This document shows positions 24,310-38,700 of a stretch of DNA of 64,000 bases, piece by piece; within the stretch, counting starts at the first letter, position 1; every line of letters begins with the position of its first letter. The notes beneath the pieces are model-generated. The model had not been told where the DNA came from. It saw only the letters and a list, made by a program, of their open reading frames with translations, and did not search any database. The stretch is from Lutraria lutraria. Taxonomy: Eukaryota; Mollusca; Bivalvia; Venerida; Mactridae. The translations under genes and the position numbers were made by a program. The stretch spans positions 6,551,270 through 6,615,269 of the forward strand of contig OZ026850.1 in the NCBI GenBank assembly GCA_964023205.1. Reading direction: 5' to 3'.

Positions 24310-25960
24310 TTATTTTACTTTCTGACGATTTCTTCATGATCGACGATCGAATTATTGATGCTGGTGTCAATCATGTATTTCTCACTTAGCAAAATAAACT
24401 TTTAATATATGTCAAACATTGTTTATGTTTATCTACGAAATAAATTTCAGATTTATATAATCTGCTACAATTTATGTTTTGTTTCATTTTACCGACAAAG
24501 AAATATGGAGCACCAATGTTAAAAAGCTTACTGACTTGATAATTTTTTTATGCTTTTTTCGGTATAAACACCGACACTTGTGTTATGGTCGCTATATGAT
24601 TACACGACGGAAAAGACACCAGTGTCCTGGCGGCTAAACCATAGTACATACACATTGTTTAAGATGACACGGAAAGTAACATGACTTTCACAAGACCTTA
24701 GTCATTCATGGTGTCATACCCCCTTCCTATGGCCCATGATACTCACTTTATGGTATCGTATACAGTTCTACAAGGTCATAGTGAACTTGAATAGTGTAGA
24801 GATTGGATACAGTGAAGTTTTATTTCATTGTTGTAGATATAGTGTGTTGAGCTTGTGAAGCAGTTATTCGGGTTCAGGTGAATTCACTATTACAGTGTAC
24901 TATTCAGTCAAAAATTATACATTCCTCATGATTTCTGTTAACTTGTAACAAGTATTATTTAAAGTCCCATAATCATATAAATTTATTGGTCGTAATAATT
25001 TCTGTTTGTTCTATAACAGAGGAATCCGGTGTGTTTTCCTCCCTTGCGTACTTTATAGCAAGAAAAATGTTTCCAAAACCAATATCGTATTTTTTTTAAT
25101 ATCATTGAAAAAAATTCTAATTATAGAACAGCTGTGTTTCCCGCGGTCATATTATGCACATGCCATGAAGTGAGGTCACGCGCTCTATATATTTCAATTT
25201 TACAAAAGCAAAATTCACAGCGAAATGAGTTTTTTTAGAAGAAAATGGGCTTTTTTCGTCGGTAAAAATTATCTTGGGATAAATAAGTGTTTGTTTTTTT
25301 GCATATATTTTTATAGCAAAAAGCTAATGGGACTTTAACGTGTTTATTTAGTCACAACTATTGTAATGATTAATTTAAGACAGACATCCCAGATTCGTCT
25401 ATAAGTGGTAAATAAATCGTCCAGCTGTCGAAAATATTTTTGAAAACCATTCATTTGTTAAAGTCGGAACTTCGTCCAGCAACCTATCACGTTTTCGTCC
25501 AAGAAATAATAATGATTATTTAATTGATGAAGGTAACGCATATGGACAGACATACACATATATATACACACACATACCATGCCATACATTACAGCTACAT
25601 TACTGCATGGCCCATGCAAAAACTGAAACTATTCAAAACAGACTAAAATTATGATCGGGGAACACGTGATACAGCTGTAAAGTATGTTGTTTGTTGTTCA
25701 CCACAGTCACTTCTTTGTCTTGGTTGAGAAGAAAACAATGATTATTATTTAAGTGATCATGTAAATCATTAAACGCGCTTGAAGAAAATTATATTAAATC
25801 ACAAAAACACATACAGAGGCATTATTTCACGTTAGCTGAAACAGTCGATTGTGCTACCAAACAAAACAAGAGTACAAAAACGCGAGATTCAAGCGGAATA
25901 TTTCCATTTTTTATTGAAAGTAAACTACGGGCGGCGGTATTGAAATCAACTTTAAACATT
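24310..25960. other. Intergenic, nothing recognised
   Basis: AT-rich sequence. No exon, RNA gene or clear repeat seen. Confidence 0.5.
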
Positions 25961-25964
25961 AAAC

Positions 25965-27423
25965 TATGTGCGGTCAGCAACTTTAAACGGTAAACTATGT
26001 GAGGTCAGTATTGACAGAAACTGTATACAGTAAACAATGTGAGGTCAGTATTAACAGGCACTGTATACAGTAAACAATGTGAGGTCAGTATAGACAGGCA
26101 CTGTATACAGTTAACAATTAGAGGTCAGTATTAACAGACACTGTATACAGTAAACAATGTGAGGTCAGTATTGACAGACACTGTATACAGTAAACAATGT
26201 GATGTCAGTATTGACAGGCACTGTATACAGTAAACAATATGATGTCAGTATTGACAGGCACTGTATACAGTAAACAATGTGATGTCAGTATTGACAGACA
26301 CTGTATACAGTAAACAATGTGATGTCAGTATTGACAGACACTGTATACAGTTATCAATTAGAGGTCAGTATTAACAGACACTGTATACAGTAAACAATGT
26401 GAGGTCAGTATTAACAGACACTGTATACAGTAAACAATGTGATGTCAGTATAAACAGACACTGTATACAGTAAACACTTAGAGGTCAGTATTGACAGACA
26501 CTGTATACAGTAAACAATGTCATGTCAGTATTAACATACACTGTATACAGTAAACAATTAGAGGTCAGTATTAACAGACACTGTATACAGTAAACAATGT
26601 GAGGTCAGTATTAACAGACACTGTATACAGTAAACAATTAGAGTTCAGTATTAACAGACACTGTATACAGTAAACAATGTGAGGTCAGTATTGACAGACA
26701 CAGTATACAGTAAACTATGTGAAGTCAGTATTGACAGGCACTATATACAGTAAACAATGTGAGGTCAGTATTGACAGGCACTATATACAGTAAACTATCT
26801 GATGTCAGTATTGACAGACACTGTTTACAGTAAACTATGTGAGGTCAGTATTGACAGACACTGTATACAGTAAACAATGTGAAGTCAGTATTGACAGGCA
26901 CTGTTTACAGTAAACTATGTGAGGTCAGTATTGACAGACACTGTATACAGTAAACTATGGGAAGTCAGTATTGACAGACACTGTATACAGTAAACTATCG
27001 GAAGTCAGTATTGACAGACACTGTATACAGTAAACTGTCGGAAGTCAGTATTGACAGACACTGTATACAGTAAACTATGGGAAGTCAGTATTGACAGACA
27101 CTGTATACAGTAAACTATCGGAAGTCAGTATTGACAGACACTGTATACAGTAAACTATGGGAAGTCAGTATTGACAGACACTGTATACAGTAAACTATCG
27201 GAAGTCAGTATTGACAGACACTGTATACAGTAAACTATGGGAAGTCAGTATTGACAGACACTGTATACAGTAAACTATGGGAAGTCAGTATTGACAGACA
27301 CTGTATACAGTAAACTATGGGAAGTCAGTATTGACAGACTCTGTATACAGTAAACTATCGGAAGTCAGTATTGACAGGCACTGTATACAGTAAACTATCG
27401 GAAGTCAGTATTGACAGACACTT
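25965..27423 (+). repeat. 40-bp satellite with palindromic core, about 36 units
   Basis: The unit reads approximately GAGGTCAGTATTGACAGACA then CTGTATACAGTAAACAATGT. Most units contain the 12-bp perfect palindrome ACTGTATACAGT, so the array repeats a symmetrical site every 40 bp. The first two units are degenerate. Left-hand units end AATGT or AATTA. Those after about 26940 end CTATGG or CTATCG and partly alternate, giving an 80-bp higher-order period. No open frame of note. Confidence 0.95.
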
Positions 27424-27489
27424 TTATAATACTGCATTCATCCATTTTTGTATGTGATATTTTTTTGTGCTATTCGGATTTAGGTAATT

Positions 27490-27850
27490 AATTTCCTTTA
27501 GTTTGCTCTACTTTAACCCTTAGCTCTTTTAGGTGCATGGATTCTTGTATATATACTCCTGCATTTGATATATTTTATGTACTTAATTGCCTTGTCTACT
27601 TTAGTTAATTCAACTTGCTTTAGTTTCTTTGTTTTATACTCTTAGTTCTTTTAGTTGCTTAAATTATTGTACATGTACTTTTGTATGTGATGTAGTTATG
27701 TGCTTGCCTTGCCTGTATTATTTCATCTATTCTGCTCTAATTAATTTTGCTCTGCTTTGTACTATAAGTCCTTTTAATTATCATATGTGCTCATTTCTTT
27801 AGCTGCTTATATATGTGCTTATTCCTTAATGTAATTTCTTTAATAGCAGC
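27490..27850 (+). repeat. Degenerate tandem repeat of about 120 bp, 3 copies
   Basis: Three diverged, T-rich copies share the order CTTTAGTTT, CTCTTAG(C/T)TCTTTTAG, TTGTA..TGTACTT and ATGTGCTTGCC. Copy boundaries are approximate (27498, 27619, 27740). Confidence 0.55.
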
Positions 27851-30196
27851 TATTATTTTGATACGTTTACTATGTTGATCATAGTCGGTTAAAAAGCTCA
27901 TAAGAGCTTACGTTGTATTGTTATGTCCTCTTGTCTACTTTAAATAATCTTTACTTACTTACTTCAATCAAAGTACTGTCGGAATTTGATTTTTTCATAT
28001 GAGACAAGTCACTGCCATAATGTTGCTGGCAACACAACAATGACAGTTAGGAGAAGGTACAGTTCATGGATATTCATGCTTAGGAATTAACATACACCAT
28101 CTCAATATTGCCATCTATTTATGTACATATTCTGATATTCATGTGCTAAATTCCATTAACCTAACATGATGGTTATCTAAGTTATCAGATGTTTCAAGTT
28201 TATTATGTAGCCCATTATCCAGCCTATATTTTTCCGAATCCATCGGTACCAAAATAAGCATTGTTGCTGTCGTATTTACTGATTTAATACATACCGAAAA
28301 GCTCTTCAAAACGCTCCATTTTAATGATATATCTTGATTATGACCACATATCACTTTAAATGCACACTACAGTGTAAGAAACGAATTAAAATCGACCTAT
28401 ATAATTCTTTTAGTGATAATTTGGTTTTGAAGAATTTTTCGATTTTCCATGTTTTAGTTCCTAACTCGGAACAAAACTGACATAAACCACTATCGATTGA
28501 TTAATCGTAGTTTAAGATTTTTTTTTCAGGAAATATATGTAATTGGTATATGAATTATATTCAAACTTAATATCATGATGTTGGACTATATGACAGGTTT
28601 TGAAGTGAAAGTAAAAGTTTATTGTAAAAAAATATAGCTATTCGGAAACGAGCTGTTATACGGCGACATTTGCCGATCTCGCTACGGAATATACCGACAT
28701 CGCACGATTTCATCAGTTCCATTACGATCCTTCTGTCTTAACATCAAAATACCCTTCACACACTGTGAACCAACATAATAATTGCGAACTTCACAATAAC
28801 TGTAATTTCTTCGCAAATGTATGTGTACTGCCGTTCTGTTCTCTGCACTTCGACGGGAAAACCCCACATTCTATTTTTAGAATTTATCCAACTATATATA
28901 GCTCTAGCCGATAGTATCGATCGATACGCGTTGTGGATATAAACCTTAACACTGATTTACATATCATGTCAAAAAGTCACATATAAGACATACATCAATA
29001 GTAGATTAATGTAATTACATGCATACTTCTGTAGAGAAATTACTGACCTACTGAACGAAAGCCGAAAGTAGAACTATTTTATGCTTAACTAGTTGGTTTC
29101 CTAACCCTATCTTACCGCACACAATAGAATGAAAGTGGGAACGGGAACCATGGCAGTTATGGAGCTCACGGCATTTTTGTAAGTCGATGATAGCAAAGGA
29201 ATTATCAAATTATCAAAATTCTGAGGCAAGTTCCCTAGATTAACATTTCCGCTACAAAATACCGAGAACCGCTTTGCAATCCGTCATCAAATAAGACGGC
29301 AATGTTAATTCGAAAATGACACCTACTGTGTTTTTTTTAGCTGAGCAATTAACAATTGAAATGTCGGATCATTATCGTCTCAAGAAATCAACGAATTTGA
29401 CGCACCCCTTTCAATTTTGATAGCCAATCAAAATCGCTGATGTTTACGGTTCAATAATTGAAACCACGGCCATGTCTGATGTTTAGTAAGAGATTTTATA
29501 ACATGTTTTGTCATTAATGAATAAATAGTATCATATCGTACCGATACAATGCGCATTTTTTTTTTTGACGCTGATAAGGAAAAATCGATAAGTGGGTGCA
29601 GTATCTATTTTTGCGTTCGGTTAAACATTTGTGTTGCTTGGTGTTAAAGTATGATATTCAATCCATGAAAATAACGTAAAATATCATTTTACGTTATTTT
29701 AGCGATTTCAACCTATGCCGATACGTTAAATGTTAAATACAACCCGGCTTTCAAAAATAATTCAAAACCCGCTTAATTCTTGTATCTCCTAGACAGAACT
29801 GAGGCATGTCCGAGCTGGTACCCTGGGTGTACCGTGAGAATCCCTTTTATTCAACACCGTAACAGTGAGAATGGGGTTATACAAGAGAAAAATAAGCATA
29901 ACTTGGTGAATGATCGTACCAAAAATGAAATCTTCCGAGACCAATACTGTGTTTAGAAAATGACAAAAATACAGACGAGGCGTGTGGCTCTGCTTTACAT
30001 CGGGCATGATAAAACAGGAAAACTAAAATATAAATGATCGGTTCGTCTGTATCTTCTTCTTTCTCCAACCACTCTCTCACTCTGAGGTGACAATGAAGTG
30101 ACCATATATTTAGCCGTCGAGTGGGTCGTTAAACAAATAGTATCTGCGAGTTCAAACTGGAGGAGAACAAGAGAAGTAACGCAATTGTTTTTCGAA
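27851..30196. other. Intergenic, nothing recognised apart from one palindrome
   Basis: Short minus-strand open frames at 28139-28354, 28682-28867 and 29789-30080 have no domain or splice support. A palindrome at 29668-29700 is listed separately. Confidence 0.45.
29668..29700. repeat. Perfect 15-bp inverted repeat with 3-base loop
   Basis: AAAATAACGTAAAAT and ATTTTACGTTATTTT are exact reverse complements separated by ATC. Confidence 0.9.
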
Positions 30197-30728
30197 ATGA
30201 GTGCGCAATTGTTACCTCCCTTATGCAGGCGTCACACTGTCACCAAGCTATGACCATTATAACACTCTTCTAATGAGTGCGCAATTGTTACCTCCCTTAT
30301 GCAGGCGTCACACTGTCACCAAGCTATGACCATTATAACACTCTTCTAATGAGTGCGCAATTGTTACCTCCCTTATGCAGGCGTCACACTGTCACCAAGC
30401 TATGACCATTATAACACTCTTCTAATGAGTGCGCAATTGTTACCTCCCTTATGCAGGCGTCACACTGTCACCAAGCTATGACCATTATAACACTCTTCTA
30501 ATGAGTGCGCAATTGTTACCTCCCTTATGCAGGCGTCACACTGTCACCAAGCTATGACCATTATAACACTCTTCTAATGAGTGCGCAATTGTTACCTCCC
30601 TTATGCAGGCGTCACACTGTCACCAAGCTATGACCATTATAACACTCTTCTAATGAGTGCGTAATTGTTACCTCCCTTATGCAGGCGTCACACTGTCACC
30701 AAGCTATGACCATTATAACACTCTTCTA
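30197..30728 (+). repeat. 76-bp tandem repeat, 7 nearly identical copies
   Basis: Seven head-to-tail 76-bp copies start at 30197, 30273, 30349, 30425, 30501, 30577 and 30653. Each begins ATGAGTGCGCAATTGTTACC. I saw only one internal difference (GCGTAATTG in the last copy), so the expansion looks recent or is actively homogenised. The unit is noticeably less AT-rich than its surroundings. Confidence 0.97.
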
Positions 30729-32170
30729 ATGAAATAAAATACAAGTGTCTTTGAATTGATTTTATGCCTCCCTCTGTGGTTGGAGGCTCAGTGAAGTCAG
30801 TGGAAAAATTATGTTTTTGTTTGAGAGAGTGTTACTAGAGAGGTTAAGTGAACTCGTGCAGCGGAAAAAATCATGTTGTTGAAGAGACTTTGTTGCCCAA
30901 TTTAAAGCCGCTTTTGAGAGGTTACAAAATGGGCTCTGGCCTTAAAATCTAGAACAAATTAAATTAGGACTTATAACCCCATATAACCGGTTACCCCTGA
31001 CAACAAAATGGTTAAAACTTCTGCTTCATTTTATTATAGTAACACTGTTTTAAGTAAATTTGCACTCTATTTTGTTACAATATGATGTACGTACTTCGCT
31101 AAACAATGAGTCTACCTTTGCCAGTACGATATTTGATAAATGATTTAAGATTAAGGTGAAAAATCATCAGATAAGTCCACTAACCGCAAAGATCGTAAGA
31201 AAAACAATCTGTGAGTTTTATCAGCACTATATTGTAAAACTTGATAACAACTCAGATAGGACACGATGGAGTGAACTTGTTTCATATACACTTAAAATAA
31301 AGATGATATATTGAAAACAGGTCGGAAAATATGAGGTCGTACTAAACAGATTATATTAACATTATCGTGCTCACTATGTACTTTGACAAATTATCAGTAC
31401 TACTCCGGGACAAAATGAGTTGATCCCGAACTAAGTATCTTACATCGTTTACTTATAAAATAAACAAATCATGCTAAGATAACATCGCTTGCGTATGAAA
31501 AGATAAAAATGTGGAACTGTCAAGTTACATATTTTCAGAGCCAGCGATTTATTGCTAAATATCGGATTTTGTTAGATTAATAAAATATAGGTTCTGCAGT
31601 AGACGTTTTGTCCATGTCTATAGGGTTTACTATAGTATTAACACTATTGATAGCGAATCATGACAAAACATTTTTTAATCTGATATCTAATAAAAACGTA
31701 GACATTCTGAAATTTCAAATCAGGAAGTTAGAATTAGTCTGATAAAAGAGGGTGTTTTATCCCTCTGATAAGGTCTAAAAGTAGGCAAAGTTCCCTCCCT
31801 CTCACACTCGTTCAGGCTGAATTCAGTAAAATTAATTACGATGATAGAAATTTACAAATTCTCTGAAAATGATCAAGTTGTATTAATTGTATGGTATAGT
31901 CTAGTCTTGTTTGGGATTTAGTGATCAATTAAAAAGTAGGTCGAAAAAATGTTTCTTTTACTTATTTTTTTTATAAAAGAATCCATTCTGCGAACACGAT
32001 GTAGTCGTCCTCAAATAGTTTGTTTTGGATTTTACTCTGTCGACGTAAAATAGGCTCGGTCGGAGAACATTGTCCATGTCTGATGATAATTCTATCCTAA
32101 TGTGTTTGTGTTTGATAAATAAGAGATTAAAGTACAGCTCACTCATTGTGTTAACTTTCATTCATTAGAT
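30729..32170. other. Intergenic, nothing recognised
   Basis: AT-rich sequence upstream of the membrane-protein gene. No supported exon. Confidence 0.5.
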
Positions 32171-32171
32171 T

Positions 32172-32356
32172 TCTTCTCCGTGCCTAACGTTACATGTACT
32201 TCCCAGTGACTAACGTTACATGTATTTCTCCGTGACTAACTCCGGGACTAACGTTACATGCACTGCTCCATGACTAACGTTACATGCACTGCTCCGGGAC
32301 TAACGTTACATGCACTGCTCCGGGACTAACGTTACATGCACTGCTCCGGGACTAAC
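32172..32356 (+). repeat. 26-bp tandem repeat, about 6 copies
   Basis: Units read GGGACTAACGTTACATGCAC then TGCTCC; the left copies are diverged (GTGACTAACG.., TTCTCC) and one is truncated. The array ends about 350 bp before the start codon at 32705, so it lies in the probable promoter region of that gene. Confidence 0.9.
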
Positions 32357-32704
32357 GTGACTATATTCAATGTACCAAAAGTCTGTATTATGTCATAAGT
32401 TTTCAGATTTAATTTAAAAAGAAGGAACCCAAAGGAGGTGTACCATGTTCAATAATATAAATATTATATCAGTGCTTGTTACCATAGCGTGTGATTTTCA
32501 AACAACCGATTCAGGAAGTTGGTTGAAGCCTTTCTGGCGTTTTATCCATATTTGTAACTGATAACGAAATGAAATCAATACTCGGGAGGTTATAAAGAGA
32601 CGAAACTATTGTATTTTTTTTAGAGTCCCATAGATGTGTTCGGGCATTTTACACGATGAACTTGAAATAAAATCATAGGGAAAGTGTTGATTTTATAGGT
32701 GAAA

Positions 32705-35700
32705 ATGACCTGCAGACTGAAAATATTCCTTTTAGTGATGTTCTATTTAACCTTCGGTAAGTCTGATTTATTATAACTTGTTATGTTTTATTTTAAATTT
32801 CAAATATTGAAATGCTGATCCGATGATTTGTTCAGCCATATGGTATATGTGTATGTAACATACAAGTAATACATTATCATTATTTTGTACTCTTAGAGCA
32901 CAAACAACTATATATAATTCAAATTATCTATCATACCTACAGAATGTTTTTTTTTTTTATTATTATAAATTTACTTGACTCGGCACAATCTTAAACATTT
33001 TATATATAATATATATATACATGTATTTGTATTTAGTAATACTAAAACTCTATGTTCAATTGACCGGACATGAAAAGCAAATACGAAAATATTTGTGTTT
33101 ATTAGACTGGACATGGATGAAACAGATATATACCCGCACAATTTCTCGTAAGAATGTTTGTTGCAAAAAAGCACACTGGTATAGATTCTTGGAACAAGTA
33201 TATCGTACATCCTCCGGCAAGCAGATTATATATATAATAAATTTCTAAAATTAAAAAAAAACTCGACTACTTAGAATAGAAAGGTGCTAATCTACTTTTT
33301 TTATTCACATTTCGCAGCCAAAAAGGTTGGATAATAATTCTACACAACTGGTCTGAATACTTATCTCGTGTAGTTATATTACTACACAGATACGCAAGTA
33401 TCTGACTTGGGTTCCGAATATTTGATCACTTTGTCAGTAGTCAGCTATCTTTAATTGCTAGCTGTATTAACAGTCATGCTATCATTCATTGATTACTTTA
33501 TTAACATCATTCACGTTCTCTCCTAGATCATCGACGTTCTCTTCTTGTTTATTCACGTTCTCTCCTTGTTTATTCCAGTTCGCTGGTAGGTCTTTCACGT
33601 TCTCTCCTTGTTTATTCCAGTTCGCTGGTAGGTCTTTCACGTTCTCTCCTTGTTCATTCCAGTTCGCTGGTAGGTCTTTCACGTTCTCTCCTTGTTCATT
33701 CCAGTTCGCTGGTAGGTCTTTCACGTTCTCTCCTTGTTTATTCCAGTTCGCTGGTAGGTCTTTCACGTTCTCTCCTTGTTCATTCCAGTTCGCTGGTAGG
33801 TCTTTCACTTTCTCTCCATGTTCATTCCAGTACGCTGGTAGGTCTTTCACGTTCTCTCCTTGTTCATTCCAGTTCGCTGGTAGGTCTTTCACGTTCTCTC
33901 CTTGTTTATTCCAGTTCGCTGGTAGGTCTTTCACGTTCTCTAGCTGCTCTTTCGCGTTCTCTCCTTGTTTATTCACTTTCGCGTCTAGATCATTCACGTT
34001 CTTCACGATTCTATCCAAGTTAACTCATAGATTATTCACATTATTTCATAGTTTATACACGTTCTCTCCTAGTTTATACACGTTCTCTCCTAGTTTCTTC
34101 ACGTTCTCTCCTAGTTTATTCACGTTCTCTCCTAGTTTAGTCAAGTCCTTTCCTATTTTATTCATTTTCTCGCCTAGCTTATTCACATTATTTCCAAGTT
34201 TATTCACGGTCTCACCTAGTTCATTTACGTTTAGAAAATCAGATTCTTCCTTTAATTTGCATTTTCACTAAATGTATGCTAAATCTAACGAATAGTGAAT
34301 GTTTTAAAAGATACACCGCTTTCCATCAGCTACGTGAGAATCTATGTAAAATGTAACAAGGGGATATAAAAAGAATGCACGGGCAGGGGATCCATTTACT
34401 AATAATTTCATCATGTATATGTATGTGTTGACAAATCTCGAGGCTTCGACATACGAGGTATGAACAGAAATATTTTATGCCGTAACTGAAACATTGATAG
34501 AGTTTAAGATCGCATGTTCAATATCGTCAGTAATATTCGAGAACCAGGATTCCAGATAATCAGCATCGACATTTTGTTGTTCTATATAGTAATTTGTCAT
34601 GTTTGTTTTCTGTCTTTAGATGGAGTATCCTCACATACATTCCAGCACTGTAAAACTGCCACAGAGAATAATATAAAAAACGAAACCGGCATGACTCAGT
34701 GTATTGGTATCACAAGATTTGCTTTTATCAATCTAACGCCAGGATCATCAAATTGCAGCAATAACAGTGAGTGTATCATTTCTATCTCTAGTTTAGAGCC
34801 CTATTTAATATAAAAGCAAAGAGATCTATATTGCAGGCTTGGCAAACACTGAGAATACTGTTGTGGTCAGGCTTGGCAACATTCTAATTTGTGTTATAGG
34901 AGTAATAAGAATACTAAGAGAACTGTTGTAGTAAGGCTAAGCAGTATTCTGTTCTAAGCAGATAAATTAATGAACACATCAAAACACTAAGAAGGCTATT
35001 GTATGCAGGCTTTCTCAGTTGTTTTGAAATTTAAATAAGAAATGTGATAGTGTAACATAGTGGCCTCATACATGTTTGTTTGTATATGTAAATATAATTG
35101 ATGAATTGATTGATAATTAAATGACTATAAGTGCATACTTGATAGAGAAGCATACAAATCAAGTTATGCACGTGATGTGCACGTGCATTTGTATGTATGT
35201 TCAGGTGGATAGTTTGCACTTGATAGTATTTGATTGTTGTGTTGAACTGATCATATAGTGACAGTTGTCTAATAATTAATAAGTAATTTTAGAATAAATT
35301 TATCAACATAACTTTTCACTTTTGGCAAGACGAAAGTAATACGACATTAAAGAAAGATAAATTGCACAATTAAAACTCATTGGTCAGAAAACAAGGACCA
35401 CCCAACTGTCAAAACACTTTCGGACATCCTATATGAAAGTTCGACCACAGATAGCAAGTTAGTACGAACGGGAATACGAACGGAAGTAAGATCAGTAAGA
35501 CTAATTGAAATTGGTACTCATTGAAGTTAATTAATATTTTTAATTTGGTCGCGGAGAATAAAAACGTTGAAAGCGAAGTACTTGCATTATTTTATTTGAA
35601 TCCAACAACGAGAGTTACGTTACGATAGATACCTGTCTGTCTGAACCGATGTTTTATCAATTGGTTAATAACTACTGATACATGCTAGATAGTCATGACC

Positions 35701-38700
35701 AATACACGAACAAGCAGACAGACAGTTCACTACTGTTGTAAAAAAGACCAGTATCATCATTTTTATGCTATAGATTAATTTCTCAAGACTGCCCACAAAA
35801 AGGCCATGTCCAAAGAATCATAATTTGACTTGCGTATGCCTGAAATATACGTGAAATTGCAACAATTTCTAATAAAAGTATAAATTATGGAATGCAATAC
35901 GAGATACTGCGTATTCAGTTAGCCTTTGTTGTTGTTATTTTTGTTGTTGTTTATTGAAATCATTTTGTGTGAAAATAACAAAACAATCAATGTATTATAA
36001 ACAGAACAAACTATGACATCGTGTAAAAAAATACACTGTATATTGTCTCTTTAGGTATTGTGACGTATCCATATCAAATGAAACCACACCCATGCAGATT
36101 AAACAGGGAGACAATTGACCATGTATTCAAAAATATCTCATGTCAACAAAAAGCGACGTTCAGGGTCTCCTTGTTCAGATGTGATTCTCCGTTCGACGTC
36201 TTTAAGTTTGATTATGATTGGGTACCACTTCAAAACAACGGTAAGTTGTGACATTCGATAAATGATAATTTAATATTTATAACTTTCTGTTTCACACAAT
36301 TTGTATAATTTTGATTGTCGGAACATTTGACTTAGCATAGAGTGTGTCGCATATCACTGTCGCAACCGTCGTTATCAGATTGCCGTTAATACATGCTTTA
36401 ATTTGTGCGTACAGTCAATGGTGCGAGCAAAGCCCACGAACAGTATTCATTCATCGCACAGTCGGTTTTTTATATAAGTATTGTATGTGCTTTACGGTGA
36501 CAATTATTGGCATGTGGTCATTCATTCAGGTTTGATTTTTGTAGATGTTCATTGTACCTGTTATCTGACAATTATCTTATTATCTTTTCTAGGTGGCACA
36601 GTTGTCATTAATAATATGACAGATCTATATACGTCAAATTTTAACAACATAACGTTCGTTAGGATTTACAACAATGATTATGGGACGCTAAGTGTTCACG
36701 ACACAATACCAGCATTAAAGCTGAATTGTATATGTACACTAACTTTTACCACGACCACAAAGTTAATTTTGCATACATACGATAATCGATTGACCAAAAA
36801 CCAAACTATGACCCTTTTGTATGAGAATGGAACTCACATAAAGTCATGGGGAAATGAAACAGATTTGTTGCTAGTTGTTAATACGGATGAAATCATTGTG
36901 GATCAGAAAACGCTTTACCTTCAATGGATAAACGAGGCTGAGACTCCTAGTGGACACTTTTGGATAGGTATCGAAGGTAAATCCATATAATTATCTTTAG
37001 TACAATCAGAAATAGAATGATCACATTGGTCAGTCCATTCCAGTCCGATCACTTATTCTTATTTCCGTTCCGTGGCACTTAAATCTGTGATGTGACGATT
37101 TGGTGTGACAATATAATGTCTAACGCCAATCGCCCGTCACTGTTAATCATTCGTGTATAGATTATGTCAATACCTTGCGAAGAGCAACAAGAGTACTGAT
37201 ATAAAATCCAGACACAGTTATTGCCAACTGCCAACCGGTTCGTACAAAATAAGTGAAATATAATGTCACTAGCAAGCACAAACAAGCACCATCCTAAAAC
37301 TAATACAATGTTATTATGTTCATTCTTTCAGCTCAGAACTCAACCTTTGACTTTGTCGGTGGTATGAACAAAACAAAATATTTTACCCAAGTAGTGGACA
37401 CTACAACTGCCCCTGAAATTATAACAGAAAGTGTTAGCACTCCCAGTATGCCATCTAAGGCACCAGTTACTACACAAACATTGGAAAATGATAGTTTGGC
37501 GACAGAGACCACTGTGACCCCCAATGATAAAAATAAAACATCACTTTCAAGTCCGACTTCCGTGTCGGAAACATCTCATACTTCATTTTTTACAAGAACA
37601 TTAACAGGCGATTCAACTGTCATGTTCGGTTCTTCGTCATCTGAATCATCGACAAACGCAGCTTCACCTGGAAAGTCAGATCCTGAATCAAATGGTATGA
37701 GCTCTTAATAATTATCTTCTTTTTTAGGTCACCGGATCAAAGGTCGTGGTTAGCTGTAAGTATGTTATTTTGTCCGTCGTCCATCCGTCCAAACTTTTCA
37801 AACAACTTTTCTAAAACAGCTGTGCCAAATTTCAAGAAACTCCAATAGATTGATCTTTGACTGATCCTTTACAAAAGTTGCTTAAAGAATCAGAATGCTA
37901 TTCACCGCTGTACTCTTGCTTCCATGTCAACCGAAAGGAAAAACAAACATAGTCCGAAGCTTAAATATTTGGCACGGAGCACCAACCAGAGACCCTCTAC
38001 CAAAATTGCTAAATTAATGTCCCTGGGTCATAACTAGCCCCGTCCCAGGGGTTACGTGTTCAATATTTGGTCTATATAGGAAAAAATAAAATTCTTCTTG
38101 TCTGAAAGCAGAAGGTTTAGAGCTCATACATTTGGCATTGATCAACATCTAGAGACACTCTAACAAAGTTGGTAAAATCTTGTCTCTTGAGTCAATAATG
38201 GCCACGCTGCATGGGTCACAAGTTTAACATAGGTTATATAGGAAAATTTTTTTTTTTAATCTTCTAGTCTGAAAGCACAAGGTTTAGAGCTTATATGTTT
38301 GGCACGTAGCTGCATCTAGAGACCATCTAACAAATAATGGTTATCATTAACCTTTCTTCTCCAGGTGTCACATATTTTACATCGTATATAGGAAAATGGA
38401 CCTCTAACAAAATTGCTGAAATAATATTTATTTTTTTTACTTTCTGCGACACACATTTAAATCAATTTCGTAGGTAATATTGCAATAACTTACTCGTTTC
38501 TCAGATGAGCATCCCAAAGCCACTTGGCCCTCTTATTTTCATATAGTTTATCTTTCTTCTCATATATCTTTTTTTATAAAAATGCACATTACGAACAGAC
38601 TTGTGTATGGGTTAAGGGAGTGGCCTATTACTAGGATAATATTATCATCTCTGAGATCGTAGGATCGCAATCTGAATAAAAAACATATTACATGTAGTTT

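Noticed and set aside
25965..27423. CRISPR array
   Set aside because: The regular 40-bp period has no unique spacers; units are contiguous variants of one sequence in a eukaryotic context.
33482..34018. 178-codon minus-strand coiled-coil-like protein
   Set aside because: The stretch is a 42-bp minisatellite open on both strands, lies within an intron of the plus-strand gene, and has an in-frame stop just upstream with no ATG start.
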